A DNA stretch of 47,629 bases from Lachnospiraceae bacterium (GCA_024690885.1 JAILOI010000119.1:1-47629), one strand, 5' to 3'. Counted from the stretch's first letter, positions 18,471 through 27,045 are shown. Numbers and translations are program-made. Notes: a model not told the origin generated them from the sequence alone.

Positions 18471-19724
18471 ATGAGTTTGAAACAAAAGCGCAAGGGTCCG
18501 GAGTTGTTATGTCCGGCAAGTAGTTTGGAAGTATTCAAGGTTGCGGTTATTTTCGGCGCCGATGCGGTTTATATTGGTGGCGAAGCCTTTGGACTTCGTG
18601 CCAAGGCCAAAAACTTCACCTTGGACGAGATGAAGGAAGCGGTTTCTTTTGCCCACGAACGTGATGTCAAGGTGTATGTCACCGCCAATATTTTGGCACA
18701 TAATGACGACCTTCCGGAGGCAAAGAAGTACTTCGAGGAATTGAATGAGGTGCATCCGGATGCGGTCTTAATTGCAGATCCGGGCATGTTTATGATTGCC
18801 AAGGAAACCCTGGATTCGGACATTGAACTGCATATCAGTACCCAGGCCAATAACACCAATTACGGAACCTTCAAGTTCTGGGGGGATATGGGCGCATCCC
18901 GTGTGGTAACTGCCCGTGAATTATCTCTGGCCGAAATCAAGGAAATCCGCAAGGAAATTCCGGAAGAGATGGAGATTGAATCCTTTATCCATGGTGCCAT
19001 GTGTATTTCCTACTCCGGACGATGCCTTTTAAGTAACTACTTCGTCGGCCGCGATGCCAATCGGGGAGAATGCACCCATCCTTGCCGCTGGAAATATGCG
19101 GTGGTGGAAGAGAAGCGCCCGGGTGAGTATCTGCCGGTGTATGAGAACGAACGGGGTTCCTATATTTTTAACTCCAAGGATTTGTGTATGATTGAGCACT
19201 TGCCGGAGATGATCGATGCCGGTATCGACAGCTTGAAAATCGAGGGTCGTATGAAGACGGCGCTTTATGTTGCAACCGTTGCGCGTACCTACCGGAAGGC
19301 CATCGATGATTACATGGAATCGGAGGAGAAGTATCGGGCCAATATGCCGTGGTATTTGGATCAGATTTCCGATTGTACCTATCGCCAGTTTACCACCGGA
19401 TTTTTCTTCGGAAAGCCAAGTGAGGAAACCCAGATTTATGACAATAATACCTACATCAAGGGATATACGTATTTAGGTACGGTGGGCAAGGCAAATTCCG
19501 ATGGATTATATTTCATTGAGCAAAAAAATAAATTTTCTGTTGGCGAAACTATTGAAGTTATGAAGCCAAACGGAGATAATATACATGTAACCGTAAAGCA
19601 AATTCGCGATGAAGAGGGTAATGCGATGGAGAGTTGTCCTCATTCGAAACAGCATTTATGGATTGACTTAGGTATTGCTCTGGATGAGTATGATATTTTA
19701 CGTCGCGAAGAGCCTCAAGGCTAA
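18471..19724 (+). CDS. U32 family protein, tRNA U34 hydroxylation (TrhP-like)
   Basis: A 417-residue member of the peptidase U32 family. It opens with PELLCPASSLEVFKVAVIFGADAVYIGG and has the signature region ESFIHGAMCISYSGRC followed by GECTHPCRW, whose cysteines are the likely Fe-S ligands. Members YegQ/TrhP (E. coli) and YrrO/TrhP2 (B. subtilis) form 5-hydroxyuridine at tRNA U34 from prephenate-derived chemistry, not proteolysis. The gene is nine bases after trmR, the enzyme for the next step. B. subtilis has two U32 genes here; this locus has one, so the single protein may do the whole job. Confidence 0.85.
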   Translation: MSLKQKRKGPELLCPASSLEVFKVAVIFGADAVYIGGEAFGLRAKAKNFTLDEMKEAVSFAHERDVKVYVTANILAHNDDLPEAKKYFEELNEVHPDAVLIADPGMFMIAKETLDSDIELHISTQANNTNYGTFKFWGDMGASRVVTARELSLAEIKEIRKEIPEEMEIESFIHGAMCISYSGRCLLSNYFVGRDANRGECTHPCRWKYAVVEEKRPGEYLPVYENERGSYIFNSKDLCMIEHLPEMIDAGIDSLKIEGRMKTALYVATVARTYRKAIDDYMESEEKYRANMPWYLDQISDCTYRQFTTGFFFGKPSEETQIYDNNTYIKGYTYLGTVGKANSDGLYFIEQKNKFSVGETIEVMKPNGDNIHVTVKQIRDEEGNAMESCPHSKQHLWIDLGIALDEYDILRREEPQG

Positions 19725-19742
19725 CCGGGAGGAGGGACTACG

Positions 19743-20804
19743 ATGAGCGAGAAGGAACGTTACGTAGCATATGTGGGAACCTATACCCACGAGAAAAGTA
19801 TTGGTATTTACGTTTACGACGTTGATGTAGAACATGGGGTGCTGACTCAGCGCAGCGTTGCACCAATCAACAACCCGTCATATTTGTGTGTATCACATGA
19901 TGGTGAGCGGTTGTATTCCATCGAGGATGAGGGCGTTGCAGCGTTTAGCATCGATGAGAACGGAGATTTGACCAAGTTAAACTCCAAGTGGATTGGTGGT
20001 ATGAGAGGCTGCTATGTGGAAGTGGATTCCAAGCGCCGTTTCTTATTTGTCGGTGGCTATCACGATGGCCGTGTGACGGTGATGCGCCTGAACAAGGATG
20101 GCAGTGTGGGCGATATTGCCGATGGTATTTTCCATCAGGGTATGGCCTTAAGTGCGACGGAGCGTCGTATTGACCACCCGAAGGTAAGCTGTGTGAAGCT
20201 GACACCGGATGAGAAGTTTTTGTTGGCTGCTGATTATGGATTGAACCAGATTAAGGTATATCGCATCAATTACAATACCGGTAAGTTGACCTTAGAAGAC
20301 ATCATTCGTCCGGAGTTGGATGCGTCACCGCGTACCATTCGATTTTCCAAGGATGCCAAGTTCTGCTATATCTTAATGGAGCTTAGCAACGAAATCGAAG
20401 TATACAGTTATGATATTGATGAAGACGGAGAGCCGGTATTTGACAAGGTTCAGGTGATTCAGACCTTACCGGAATTGAATCACATGTGTGCATCTACCAA
20501 TTTGGGCTTGTCTCGTGATGATAAATACATGTTCGTTTCTGTGGACGGAGAGAATACCGTATCCTGCTTTAGCAGAGATGCTAAGACCGGGAAGTTGACC
20601 TATCGGAGTGAGACACCGGGCAGCGGTTATTTCCCGAAGTCTATTTCCGTATTACCGGGAGACGAGTTTTATGTTGTATTAAATCATGATTCCAATGAGA
20701 TGCGGGCATTTAAGATTTTCCACAAGGAGAAATATGCGCTGATGAAATCTCGTCCAATCGAGATTAATAAGCCAAATTGCATTCGTATTCACAAGTTGGC
20801 CTAA
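19743..20804 (+). CDS. Lactonase family beta-propeller (6-phosphogluconolactonase type)
   Basis: A 353-residue seven-bladed propeller of the YbhE/Pgl type. The opening AYVGTYTHEKSIGIYVYDVD and repeated blade patterns such as NPSYLCVSHDGERLYSI and PRTIRFSKDAKFCYILMEL are typical, as is the length. Family members hydrolyse 6-phosphogluconolactone, but many are uncharacterised and no pentose-phosphate gene is nearby, so the substrate is uncertain. The start follows GGGAGGAGGG. It is probably co-transcribed with trmR and trhP and ends at a strong terminator. Confidence 0.8.
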   Translation: MSEKERYVAYVGTYTHEKSIGIYVYDVDVEHGVLTQRSVAPINNPSYLCVSHDGERLYSIEDEGVAAFSIDENGDLTKLNSKWIGGMRGCYVEVDSKRRFLFVGGYHDGRVTVMRLNKDGSVGDIADGIFHQGMALSATERRIDHPKVSCVKLTPDEKFLLAADYGLNQIKVYRINYNTGKLTLEDIIRPELDASPRTIRFSKDAKFCYILMELSNEIEVYSYDIDEDGEPVFDKVQVIQTLPELNHMCASTNLGLSRDDKYMFVSVDGENTVSCFSRDAKTGKLTYRSETPGSGYFPKSISVLPGDEFYVVLNHDSNEMRAFKIFHKEKYALMKSRPIEINKPNCIRIHKLA

Positions 20805-20820
20805 CAAGAGTTGGAAGTAT

Positions 20821-20850
20821 CCCCGCCAGCAAGTTCTGGCGGGGTTTTAT
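20821..20850 (+). terminator. Terminator-like hairpin between lactonase and aroC
   Basis: A perfect nine-base-pair GC-rich stem (20821-20829 with 20836-20844, loop CAAGTT) then TTTTATTGT. Only 27 bases separate it from the aroC ATG, so aroC probably depends on read-through or on a promoter inside the previous gene. Confidence 0.9.
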
Positions 20851-20877
20851 TGTATAAGGAAAAGGAAGAAAGAAAAC

Positions 20878-21978
20878 ATGGCTGGATCAACAATCGGAAA
20901 CTCATTTCGTATTACAACCTGGGGAGAATCCCACGGCAAAGCACTGGGCGCTGTTATTGATGGCTGTCCGGCAGGCTTGCAGCTGTCAGAGGAAGATATT
21001 CAGGTCTTTTTAAACCGTAGAAAACCGGGACAGTCGAAATTCACCACAGCCCGGGGAGAGGGAGATGAAGTGGAAATCCTCTCCGGCGTTTTTGAAGGAG
21101 TGACCACCGGAACCCCGATTTCGGTGATGGTACGCAATGCAGATCAGCATTCTAAGGATTATTCCGACATCGCCAGGGTATATCGCCCGGGACATGCGGA
21201 CTATACCTTCATGGAGAAATATGGGATTCGTGATTATCGTGGCGGCGGACGTTCTTCCGGACGGGAGACCATCGGACGTGTCGCCGGTGGTGCAGTTGCC
21301 AGCAAAATCCTAGAGACGCTGGGCATTACGGTTTGTGCCTACACCAAATCCATCGGTGAAATTGGAATCTCCCATGTGAATCTGGAGGAGATGGAATCCA
21401 ATCAGCTGTATATGCCGGATACGGAAGCAGCGACTCGAGCTGCGGCGTATTTGGAGGAGTGCATCAAGCGTCAGGATTCTGCCGGTGGTGTCATTGAGTG
21501 TGTGATTTCCGGTATGCCGGTGGGCATTGGCGAGCCGGTGTTTGATAAGTTGGATGCCAATCTGGCCAAGGCGATGCTCTCCATCGGTGCAGTCAAAGGC
21601 TTTGAAATCGGTGACGGTTTTGCTGCTGCGCGGGCCAATGGTTCCACCAACAACGATGCATTTGTTGGTGATGGAGAAGCGGTTTATAAGGCAACCAATC
21701 ACGCCGGTGGTGTGCTTGGCGGTATGAGTGATGGAAGCGATGTAATCTTCCGTGTGGCAATCAAGCCTACACCGTCGATTTCCCAGCCACAGCAAACCGT
21801 CAATGAAGATGGAGAGCAGGTAGAGATATCGATTCATGGACGGCATGATCCCATCATCGTGCCTCGTGCAGTGGTGGTTGTGGAATGTATGGCTGCCATG
21901 ACGGTATTGGATTTGCTGTATGCAAACCAGTCGGCTCGTTTGGAGTTTTTACAAGATTTCTATAATAAACAGGAGTAA
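20878..21978 (+). CDS. aroC: Chorismate synthase
   Basis: A 366-residue enzyme using reduced FMN to convert 5-enolpyruvylshikimate 3-phosphate to chorismate, the last shikimate step. Signatures are GNSFRITTWGESHGKALG, RPGHADYTF, DYRGGGRSSGRET and DGSDVIFRVAIKPTPSI. The length is standard. The ribosome binding site is AAGGAAG. It is the only shikimate gene in the window. tgt follows five bases after the stop, so the two are co-transcribed. Confidence 0.96.
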   Translation: MAGSTIGNSFRITTWGESHGKALGAVIDGCPAGLQLSEEDIQVFLNRRKPGQSKFTTARGEGDEVEILSGVFEGVTTGTPISVMVRNADQHSKDYSDIARVYRPGHADYTFMEKYGIRDYRGGGRSSGRETIGRVAGGAVASKILETLGITVCAYTKSIGEIGISHVNLEEMESNQLYMPDTEAATRAAAYLEECIKRQDSAGGVIECVISGMPVGIGEPVFDKLDANLAKAMLSIGAVKGFEIGDGFAAARANGSTNNDAFVGDGEAVYKATNHAGGVLGGMSDGSDVIFRVAIKPTPSISQPQQTVNEDGEQVEISIHGRHDPIIVPRAVVVVECMAAMTVLDLLYANQSARLEFLQDFYNKQE

Positions 21979-21983
21979 TTTGG

Positions 21984-23129
21984 ATGTACGAATTAATCAA
22001 AAAAGAAGGAATGGCAAAACGAGGACGTCTAACCACCGTACATGGTACGGTAGAGACCCCGTTGTTCATGAACGTAGGAACCTGTGCGGCAATCAAGGGT
22101 GCGGTTGCGACCAGCGATCTGTATGAAATCGGAACGCAGGTGGAACTATCCAACACCTATCATCTGCATGTACGCCCGGGAGATCGTCTGATTCACGATC
22201 TGGGTGGGTTGCATAAGTTTATGAATTGGGACAAGCCGATTTTGACGGATTCCGGTGGATTCCAGGTCTTTTCTCTGGCCGGCCTTCGAAAGATTAAGGA
22301 GGAAGGCGTTACCTTCCAGTCTCACGTGGATGGTCGTAAGATTTTCATGGGACCGGAGGAGAGTATGCAAATCCAGTCCAATTTAGGCTCCACCATTGCC
22401 ATGGCCTTTGATGAGTGCCCCTCTGCCAGAGCAGAGCGTAAGTATGTGGAGGATTCCGTGGCTCGTACCACCCGTTGGTTGGAACGCTGCCAGAAGGAGA
22501 TGGCACGACTGAATTCCTTGGAGGATACGGTGAATCCTCATCAGATGCTCTTTGGTATCAACCAGGGTGCGGTATTTGATGATATTCGTATTGAACATGC
22601 CAAGCGCATTCGTGAGATGGATTTGGACGGCTATGCCATCGGTGGTTTGGCGGTAGGAGAAACCCATGAAGAGATGTATCACGTTATCGAGCAGACGGCA
22701 CCGTACTTACCGGAGGATAAGCCAACTTACCTGATGGGTGTGGGTACACCGGCCAATATCTTAGAGGCTGTCGATCGTGGTGTGGATTTCTTTGATTGCG
22801 TCTACCCAAGTCGGAATGGTCGCCATGGCCACGTCTATACCGGCAAGGGCAAAATCAATCTATTCAACCAGAAGTATGAGCGTGACATGCGTCCAATTGA
22901 AGAGGGCTGTAATTGTCCGGCTTGTCGTATGTATTCGAGAGCGTATATTCGTCATCTTTTGAAGGCCAAGGAGATGCTTGGCATGCGTTTGTGTGTACTT
23001 CATAATCTCTATTTCTATAACCATTTGATGGAAGAAATTCGGGATGCGTTGGATGCGGGCAACTTCAAGAATTATAAGAAGGATAAGCTCTATGCCATGG
23101 AAGAATACGATCGCGAGAAGAATTCTTAA
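21984..23129 (+). CDS. tgt: Queuine/preQ1 tRNA-ribosyltransferase
   Basis: A 381-residue enzyme exchanging guanine-34 of GUN-anticodon tRNAs for preQ1 on the way to queuosine. It has the substrate-pocket motif DSGGFQVFSL, the active-site segment FFDCVYPSRNGRHGHVYTGKG with the nucleophilic Asp, and zinc ligands CNCPAC plus the downstream His. The usual MPVGT near the N-terminus reads MNVGT. No queuosine synthesis genes (queC-queG) or preQ1 riboswitch are visible nearby. The start ATG is 5 bases past aroC, with AGGAG overlapping the aroC end. Confidence 0.95.
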   Translation: MYELIKKEGMAKRGRLTTVHGTVETPLFMNVGTCAAIKGAVATSDLYEIGTQVELSNTYHLHVRPGDRLIHDLGGLHKFMNWDKPILTDSGGFQVFSLAGLRKIKEEGVTFQSHVDGRKIFMGPEESMQIQSNLGSTIAMAFDECPSARAERKYVEDSVARTTRWLERCQKEMARLNSLEDTVNPHQMLFGINQGAVFDDIRIEHAKRIREMDLDGYAIGGLAVGETHEEMYHVIEQTAPYLPEDKPTYLMGVGTPANILEAVDRGVDFFDCVYPSRNGRHGHVYTGKGKINLFNQKYERDMRPIEEGCNCPACRMYSRAYIRHLLKAKEMLGMRLCVLHNLYFYNHLMEEIRDALDAGNFKNYKKDKLYAMEEYDREKNS

Positions 23130-23155
23130 ATCTTTATAAAACGCCCCATTTTCCT

Positions 23156-23184
23156 TGCTATTGGTGTGGGGCTTGTGTAAAATA
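23156..23184 (+). promoter_or_regulatory. yajC promoter
   Basis: TTGCTA (23156-23161), 17 bases, TAAAAT (23179-23184), each close to sigma-A consensus. It gives a leader of about 25 bases before the yajC start. Confidence 0.65.
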
Positions 23185-23216
23185 ATACAAGATGATTTTT
23201 TTCAGGAGGAAATAAA

Positions 23217-23519
23217 ATGGGTGCTGAAAGTGTTAGTTTGATTGTATGGATCGTCGTATTGGTTGCATTTATGTACTTTATGATGATTCGTCCACAGCAG
23301 AAGGAAACAAAGCAGAAGAACGCGATGATGGCTTCTTTGGCAGTTGGAGATACCGTACTGACCACCAGCGGTTTCTATGGTGTGATTATGGACATCCAGG
23401 AAGATACCGTAATTGTTGAGTTCGGAAGCAACAAGAACTGCCGTATCCCGATGCAGAAGGCTGCAATCTCTGCAGTTGAGAAGCCGGAAGATGCCGTAGC
23501 TTCTAAGGACGAGAAATAA
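23217..23519 (+). CDS. yajC: Preprotein translocase subunit YajC
   Basis: A 100-residue single-span membrane protein accessory to SecDF-YidC. One N-terminal transmembrane helix (about residues 7-25) is followed by the MMIRPQQKETK junction and a small cytoplasmic beta domain (LAVGDTVLTTSGFYG), a textbook YajC. The start follows AGGAGGAA. It follows tgt as in many bacteria, but secD and secF are not next to it: the neighbour is an unrelated gene on the other strand. Confidence 0.94.
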   Translation: MGAESVSLIVWIVVLVAFMYFMMIRPQQKETKQKNAMMASLAVGDTVLTTSGFYGVIMDIQEDTVIVEFGSNKNCRIPMQKAAISAVEKPEDAVASKDEK

Positions 23520-23533
23520 GTCAAAATCATAAG

Positions 23534-23567
23534 AAAGCTGTAACCCGATGGGTTACAGCTTTTTTTA
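23534..23567 (+). terminator. yajC terminator
   Basis: A 13-bp stem (23534-23546 with 23550-23562, loop GAT) followed by T5. It abuts the stop of the convergent diguanylate cyclase gene at 23565, and in the minus direction the hairpin lacks a strong U-tract, so it mainly stops yajC transcription. Confidence 0.85.
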
Positions 23568-25025
23568 TTCTTTCCGCTTGAGGTCGCCGCAGTAGCAATG
23601 ACCGTTGCGCCCGTGTTCTTTTACATAATAGAGGGCGGCATCCGCAGATTTGTATAGATCACGGTAGGACAATCCATCTGCCGGGAAGATGGCAATTCCG
23701 ATGCTGACCGTGGTCTGGATGGTACCGTGTTCGTCATCACAGATATAGTCGCAGAGGTTTTTGTTTAATTCTATCGCCTTGCGCTCGATGGCTTCCCGTT
23801 CCGTCATGGTTGGAGAGAAGACCATAAATTCGTCTCCTCCGAGTCGGCCAATGATATCGCCACCACGGAAAGACTTGGTGAGGGCATGGGCGAATCGAAT
23901 CAGAAGTTCATCCCCTTGGGTGTGTCCGAAGGTGTCATTGATTTGTTTAAAGTGATCAATGTCTAGGATAAACAAAGTGGCACCTATGCCATAATTGGCC
24001 TCGTCTTCTACGAAGGCAGAGATGTTATGCTCTAAGCCATCTACGTTGGATACCTTGGTAAGATAGTCCGTGCGTACCTTTCGACGCAACTCGGATTTCT
24101 CGTTTTGGAAATAGGTATGGTTGACAACGGTGATGATGATGGCGAATATAAACACGTAGAGAATATTTAGCACCAGAATCGGCATAAACAGCCGGGATAA
24201 TACATGCTGACTGTTTTCCACCACCAGATACATGCCAAGCAATGGAATATATTGTCGAATGGTGTAGGTTCCGTTATGATATTCACTGCTTCGGTCCACG
24301 TATTCGTTCTGATAGGAACGGGCCAGGTAGGACGTGGTAATGGTGGCTCCCGTCTTGTCGAGGGTCACGTTCCCATCCACATCGGTAAAGTAGACATTGA
24401 CGTCGTACTCCTTGGAATAGCGGGTCAGAAGATCGCTGACATCCGTCAGATAGATGGCGCAGCCGGTTAATCCAAGAAGCTTGCCGTCGACTTCCAGGCG
24501 GCGGTCAATGTAGATGCTTGGAATATTGTTGTGTTGTTGGTCATAGGACATATCGGCGCCATATTCCATACCGGTATTTAAGAAGTTTTGATACCATAAA
24601 TCATACGGATCCTTGGTTTCATCCAAGGTTTTTACCATCCCCTCCGACGTATAGTAATGCAAGGTTTTTGCGGAAACCACATAGGCTGTTTCCCATTGAT
24701 GGGCGGCTTGTAGATTTCCCAAATAGGTTGCGATTTCCCGCTCGAACACCTTCGGATCCATGGAGTCTTCCGCCTGCATCATTTTTTGCAAAAAGCTATC
24801 ATTGCTCATGGTCTTTGTAACTTGTGCAGGGGCTTCTAGTGCGTTGTGTATGGAGGTATAGAGGGTCTGGAAAACCAGGGAGGTGTTTTGCTCCCGGTCT
24901 TTCATGGTGACATAGTGTAAACTGAAAAAGGATATAAGAATAGAAAAGCACAGAGCAACGACGACCATAATGAAGTTTAATCGGACCAATCGGTTGTCAC
25001 GTATGAGAGCTAACAGTCGTTTCAT
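23565..25025 (-). CDS. Membrane-bound diguanylate cyclase with extracellular sensor
   Basis: A 486-residue protein predicted to make cyclic di-GMP. Transmembrane helix 1 is at about 15-37, an extracellular dCACHE-like sensor spans 40-278, helix 2 is at 279-303, and the GGDEF domain runs from about 315 to the end. The catalytic motif is intact (GGDEF, residues 396-400), and the product-inhibition I-site RGGD (387-390) sits exactly five residues before it, so feedback control is expected. The ATG at 25025 follows GGAG with a 7-base gap. The ligand of the sensor domain is unknown. No EAL, HD-GYP or PilZ protein is nearby. Confidence 0.92.
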   Translation of the reverse strand: MKRLLALIRDNRLVRLNFIMVVVALCFSILISFFSLHYVTMKDREQNTSLVFQTLYTSIHNALEAPAQVTKTMSNDSFLQKMMQAEDSMDPKVFEREIATYLGNLQAAHQWETAYVVSAKTLHYYTSEGMVKTLDETKDPYDLWYQNFLNTGMEYGADMSYDQQHNNIPSIYIDRRLEVDGKLLGLTGCAIYLTDVSDLLTRYSKEYDVNVYFTDVDGNVTLDKTGATITTSYLARSYQNEYVDRSSEYHNGTYTIRQYIPLLGMYLVVENSQHVLSRLFMPILVLNILYVFIFAIIITVVNHTYFQNEKSELRRKVRTDYLTKVSNVDGLEHNISAFVEDEANYGIGATLFILDIDHFKQINDTFGHTQGDELLIRFAHALTKSFRGGDIIGRLGGDEFMVFSPTMTEREAIERKAIELNKNLCDYICDDEHGTIQTTVSIGIAIFPADGLSYRDLYKSADAALYYVKEHGRNGHCYCGDLKRKE

Positions 25026-25041
25026 GGGTGTGCTCCTCTCT

Positions 25042-25081
25042 GCAGAGCAGACAGACTCTGCGATTCTTATGCTTTATTATA
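25042..25081 (-). promoter_or_regulatory. Diguanylate cyclase -10 box and leader hairpin
   Basis: On the minus strand a perfect TATAAT (25076-25081) with a poor -35 lies about 50 bases before the start. The leader then contains a six-base-pair hairpin (25042-25047 with 25056-25061) just before the GGAG ribosome binding site, which could dampen translation. Confidence 0.4.
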
Positions 25082-25181
25082 CCGCTATTGTGAGAATAAT
25101 TAAATATAATCAATGAATATTTTGAATATTTAGATATTGTATAAAAAGACCATAGGCAAGGGGATTTTCGGAATATAAGTA

Positions 25182-25190
25182 TGGTAAAAT
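25182..25190 (+). promoter_or_regulatory. Extended -10 promoter for the DUF362 gene
   Basis: TGGTAAAAT is an extended -10 element (TGn plus TAAAAT at 25185-25190). The -35 region is poor, which an extended -10 tolerates. The transcription start would be near 25197, giving an 80-base leader that includes the 16-base palindrome at 25241. Confidence 0.55.
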
Positions 25191-25240
25191 AGAGAGGGTA
25201 TTTTATTTGATGTATCTTAAGGATGCGACATTCCTAGAAG

Positions 25241-25256
25241 ATGCAATCGATTGCAT
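25241..25256 (+). promoter_or_regulatory. Perfect 16-base palindrome before the DUF362 gene
   Basis: ATGCAATCGATTGCAT is its own reverse complement and sits nine bases before the AAGGAGG of the DUF362 gene. It could be an operator for a dimeric regulator or, in RNA, a six-base-pair hairpin with loop UCGA next to the ribosome binding site. Confidence 0.45.
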
Positions 25257-25277
25257 ATGGGGCAAGGAGGAAATGAC

Positions 25278-26312
25278 ATGCACATAAAAACAGCAATTCC
25301 GGGAACCGATGGTAATCGGTATGTACCGTATGAAGAACGGGACGGGGAAGAAGCGGTGGTATTTTTTACCAGAGACTTATCTCCCACAGGACTAAAAAAG
25401 ATTTACAATCGTGTTGCAGAGGGGATAAACGGTAAGGTGGCAGTGAAGTTGCATACGGGAGAACCGGAGGGACCCAATATTATTCCAAGACCTTGGGTCA
25501 AGGAACTGTATCAGGAGAAACTATCCAATGCAACAATCGTGGAAACGAACACCTTTTACCAGGGAGCACGTTATACCACGGAGGATCATCGCAAGACCAT
25601 CGAAACCAACGGATGGACCTTCTGTCCGGTGGATATCATGGATGAAGATGGTACGGTACTACTTCCGGTGCAGGGGGGAAAGTGGTTTGATCAGATGAGC
25701 CACGGTTCCCATATGACCAACTATGATTCCATGCTGGTACTGACTCATTTCAAGGGGCATACCATGGGTGGTTTCGGTGGTTCGAATAAGAACATTGGAA
25801 TCGGCTGTGCGGACGGCCGTGAGGGCAAGGCATGGATTCATGCCAAGGATGGCAACGATTGGGGTGTCAATACCGAAGAATTGATGGAGAAGATTACGGA
25901 ATCTACCAAGGCAACCATCGACTATTTTGCCGGCCATATTTCCTATATTAACGTGATGCGCAATATGTCGGTATCCTGTGACTGCGAAGGCTGTCAGGCG
26001 GAGCCGGTGGTTACGCCGGATGTGGGTATTTTAGCCTCCTATGATATCCTGGCGTGTGACAATGCGTGCATGGACTTGATTTATCAGTTACCGGGTGGCG
26101 GTGGCAAGGCGTTCATCGAGCGTGTAGAAAGCCGACATGGATTGCGCCAGCTCTCCTATATGAAGGAGCTTGGTATGGGATGCGATCGTTATCAGTTGAT
26201 TGATATTGATCACGAGGATCGTCGAATTACGGCGCAGGAAGCAGTGAAGGACGTGGATCCGAAGTGGATTCCGGATGCATATAATACCTTCCCCGGCAGA
26301 AACATATTATAA
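25278..26312 (+). CDS. DUF362 domain protein
   Basis: A 344-residue DUF362 protein of unknown reaction. DUF362 proteins often accompany Fe-S enzymes and may carry a ferredoxin domain; here the ferredoxin part is absent, but a compact cysteine cluster CDCEGC lies in the second half, together with two further cysteines in ILACDNACMDL. Conserved features include KLHTGEPEGPNIIPRPW near the N-terminus and HFKGHTMGGFGGSNKNIGIG in the middle. The ATG at 25278 lies seven bases after AAGGAGG; the frame opens earlier without a ribosome binding site. It has its own promoter and ends in a terminator. Confidence 0.8.
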   Translation: MHIKTAIPGTDGNRYVPYEERDGEEAVVFFTRDLSPTGLKKIYNRVAEGINGKVAVKLHTGEPEGPNIIPRPWVKELYQEKLSNATIVETNTFYQGARYTTEDHRKTIETNGWTFCPVDIMDEDGTVLLPVQGGKWFDQMSHGSHMTNYDSMLVLTHFKGHTMGGFGGSNKNIGIGCADGREGKAWIHAKDGNDWGVNTEELMEKITESTKATIDYFAGHISYINVMRNMSVSCDCEGCQAEPVVTPDVGILASYDILACDNACMDLIYQLPGGGGKAFIERVESRHGLRQLSYMKELGMGCDRYQLIDIDHEDRRITAQEAVKDVDPKWIPDAYNTFPGRNIL

Positions 26313-26321
26313 ACGTTAGAG

Positions 26322-26357
26322 ACACCGAAGGAGTTGTTTGATTCCTTCGGTGTTTTT
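26322..26357 (+). terminator. Terminator-like hairpin after the DUF362 gene
   Basis: An 11-bp stem (26322-26332 with 26343-26353) then T4. Its U-tract touches the ribosome binding site of the next gene, whose ATG is 15 bases on, so that gene relies on read-through or on a promoter upstream of the hairpin. Confidence 0.85.
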
Positions 26358-26372
26358 CGAGGGGGATTTGAA

Positions 26373-27020
26373 ATGAATGGAAATAAATGTTTACTGGCAA
26401 TTATGCAATTTCTTGCAACCTTTGGAAGGGTTCGTGGAGTACGTCGGAAGCAAAACCACCGGATTCGGTTGGAGCGGATTGCTGGGCATATGACCTATGG
26501 ATACGTGGAGGATCAGAAGCGTTGGACGAATGTTCCCTTTGGACGATTTACCATGGCCTTTAGCGGATGCGAAATTTTTGCCGTTTATAATGCATTGCAT
26601 TATTGGAATCGTCAGTTCGGTTATCGGGAGCTGGCGGAGTTGATTTATGCATTCGAAGGCAAGGGGGCTATGCTTTGGGGCGGATTTGGTACCTCTCCTT
26701 ATGCACTCCGGGATTATTTCCTCCAGCGGGACTATGTTGTAAAAACAACCACATCGGATCAACCGAAGGAGATTCAAAAATTAGAGCAAGAAAATGCAGT
26801 TTATATCTTGACGGCATTCAACGAAGGGCATAATATTTTTAAACAGATTCATACGGTTTGTATCACTTTGGAAAAAGACGGTTGGTATCTGCACAACAAT
26901 GGGAACAAGAATACCCATGGCAGATATGTGGCAACCAAGTATCCGTCGCTGGTGCAGGCAGTACGTTGTATGAGAAGCAATAGCCGTCTGATTTATTTGA
27001 TGGCCATTGCGCAAAAGTAG
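26373..27020 (+). CDS. Uncharacterised protein with a papain-like (C39-like) pattern
   Basis: A 215-residue protein I do not recognise by name. The segment FSGCEIFAVYNALHYW (Cys66) at the start of a helix, followed much later by a beta strand with QIHTVCITLE (His160) and then LHNNGNKN (Asn175/176), matches the Cys-His-Asn order of papain-like C39 peptidases. The start of the protein (NKCLLAIMQFLATFG) is a mild hydrophobic stretch, not a clear signal peptide. The ATG at 26373 follows GAGGGGG. It could be a peptidase, an amidase or an inactive relative. It sits between the DUF362 gene and a threonine aldolase, whose start is 25 bases on. Confidence 0.65.
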   Translation: MNGNKCLLAIMQFLATFGRVRGVRRKQNHRIRLERIAGHMTYGYVEDQKRWTNVPFGRFTMAFSGCEIFAVYNALHYWNRQFGYRELAELIYAFEGKGAMLWGGFGTSPYALRDYFLQRDYVVKTTTSDQPKEIQKLEQENAVYILTAFNEGHNIFKQIHTVCITLEKDGWYLHNNGNKNTHGRYVATKYPSLVQAVRCMRSNSRLIYLMAIAQK

Positions 27021-27045
27021 TATATGGTATAGGAGTTTTAAGGAA

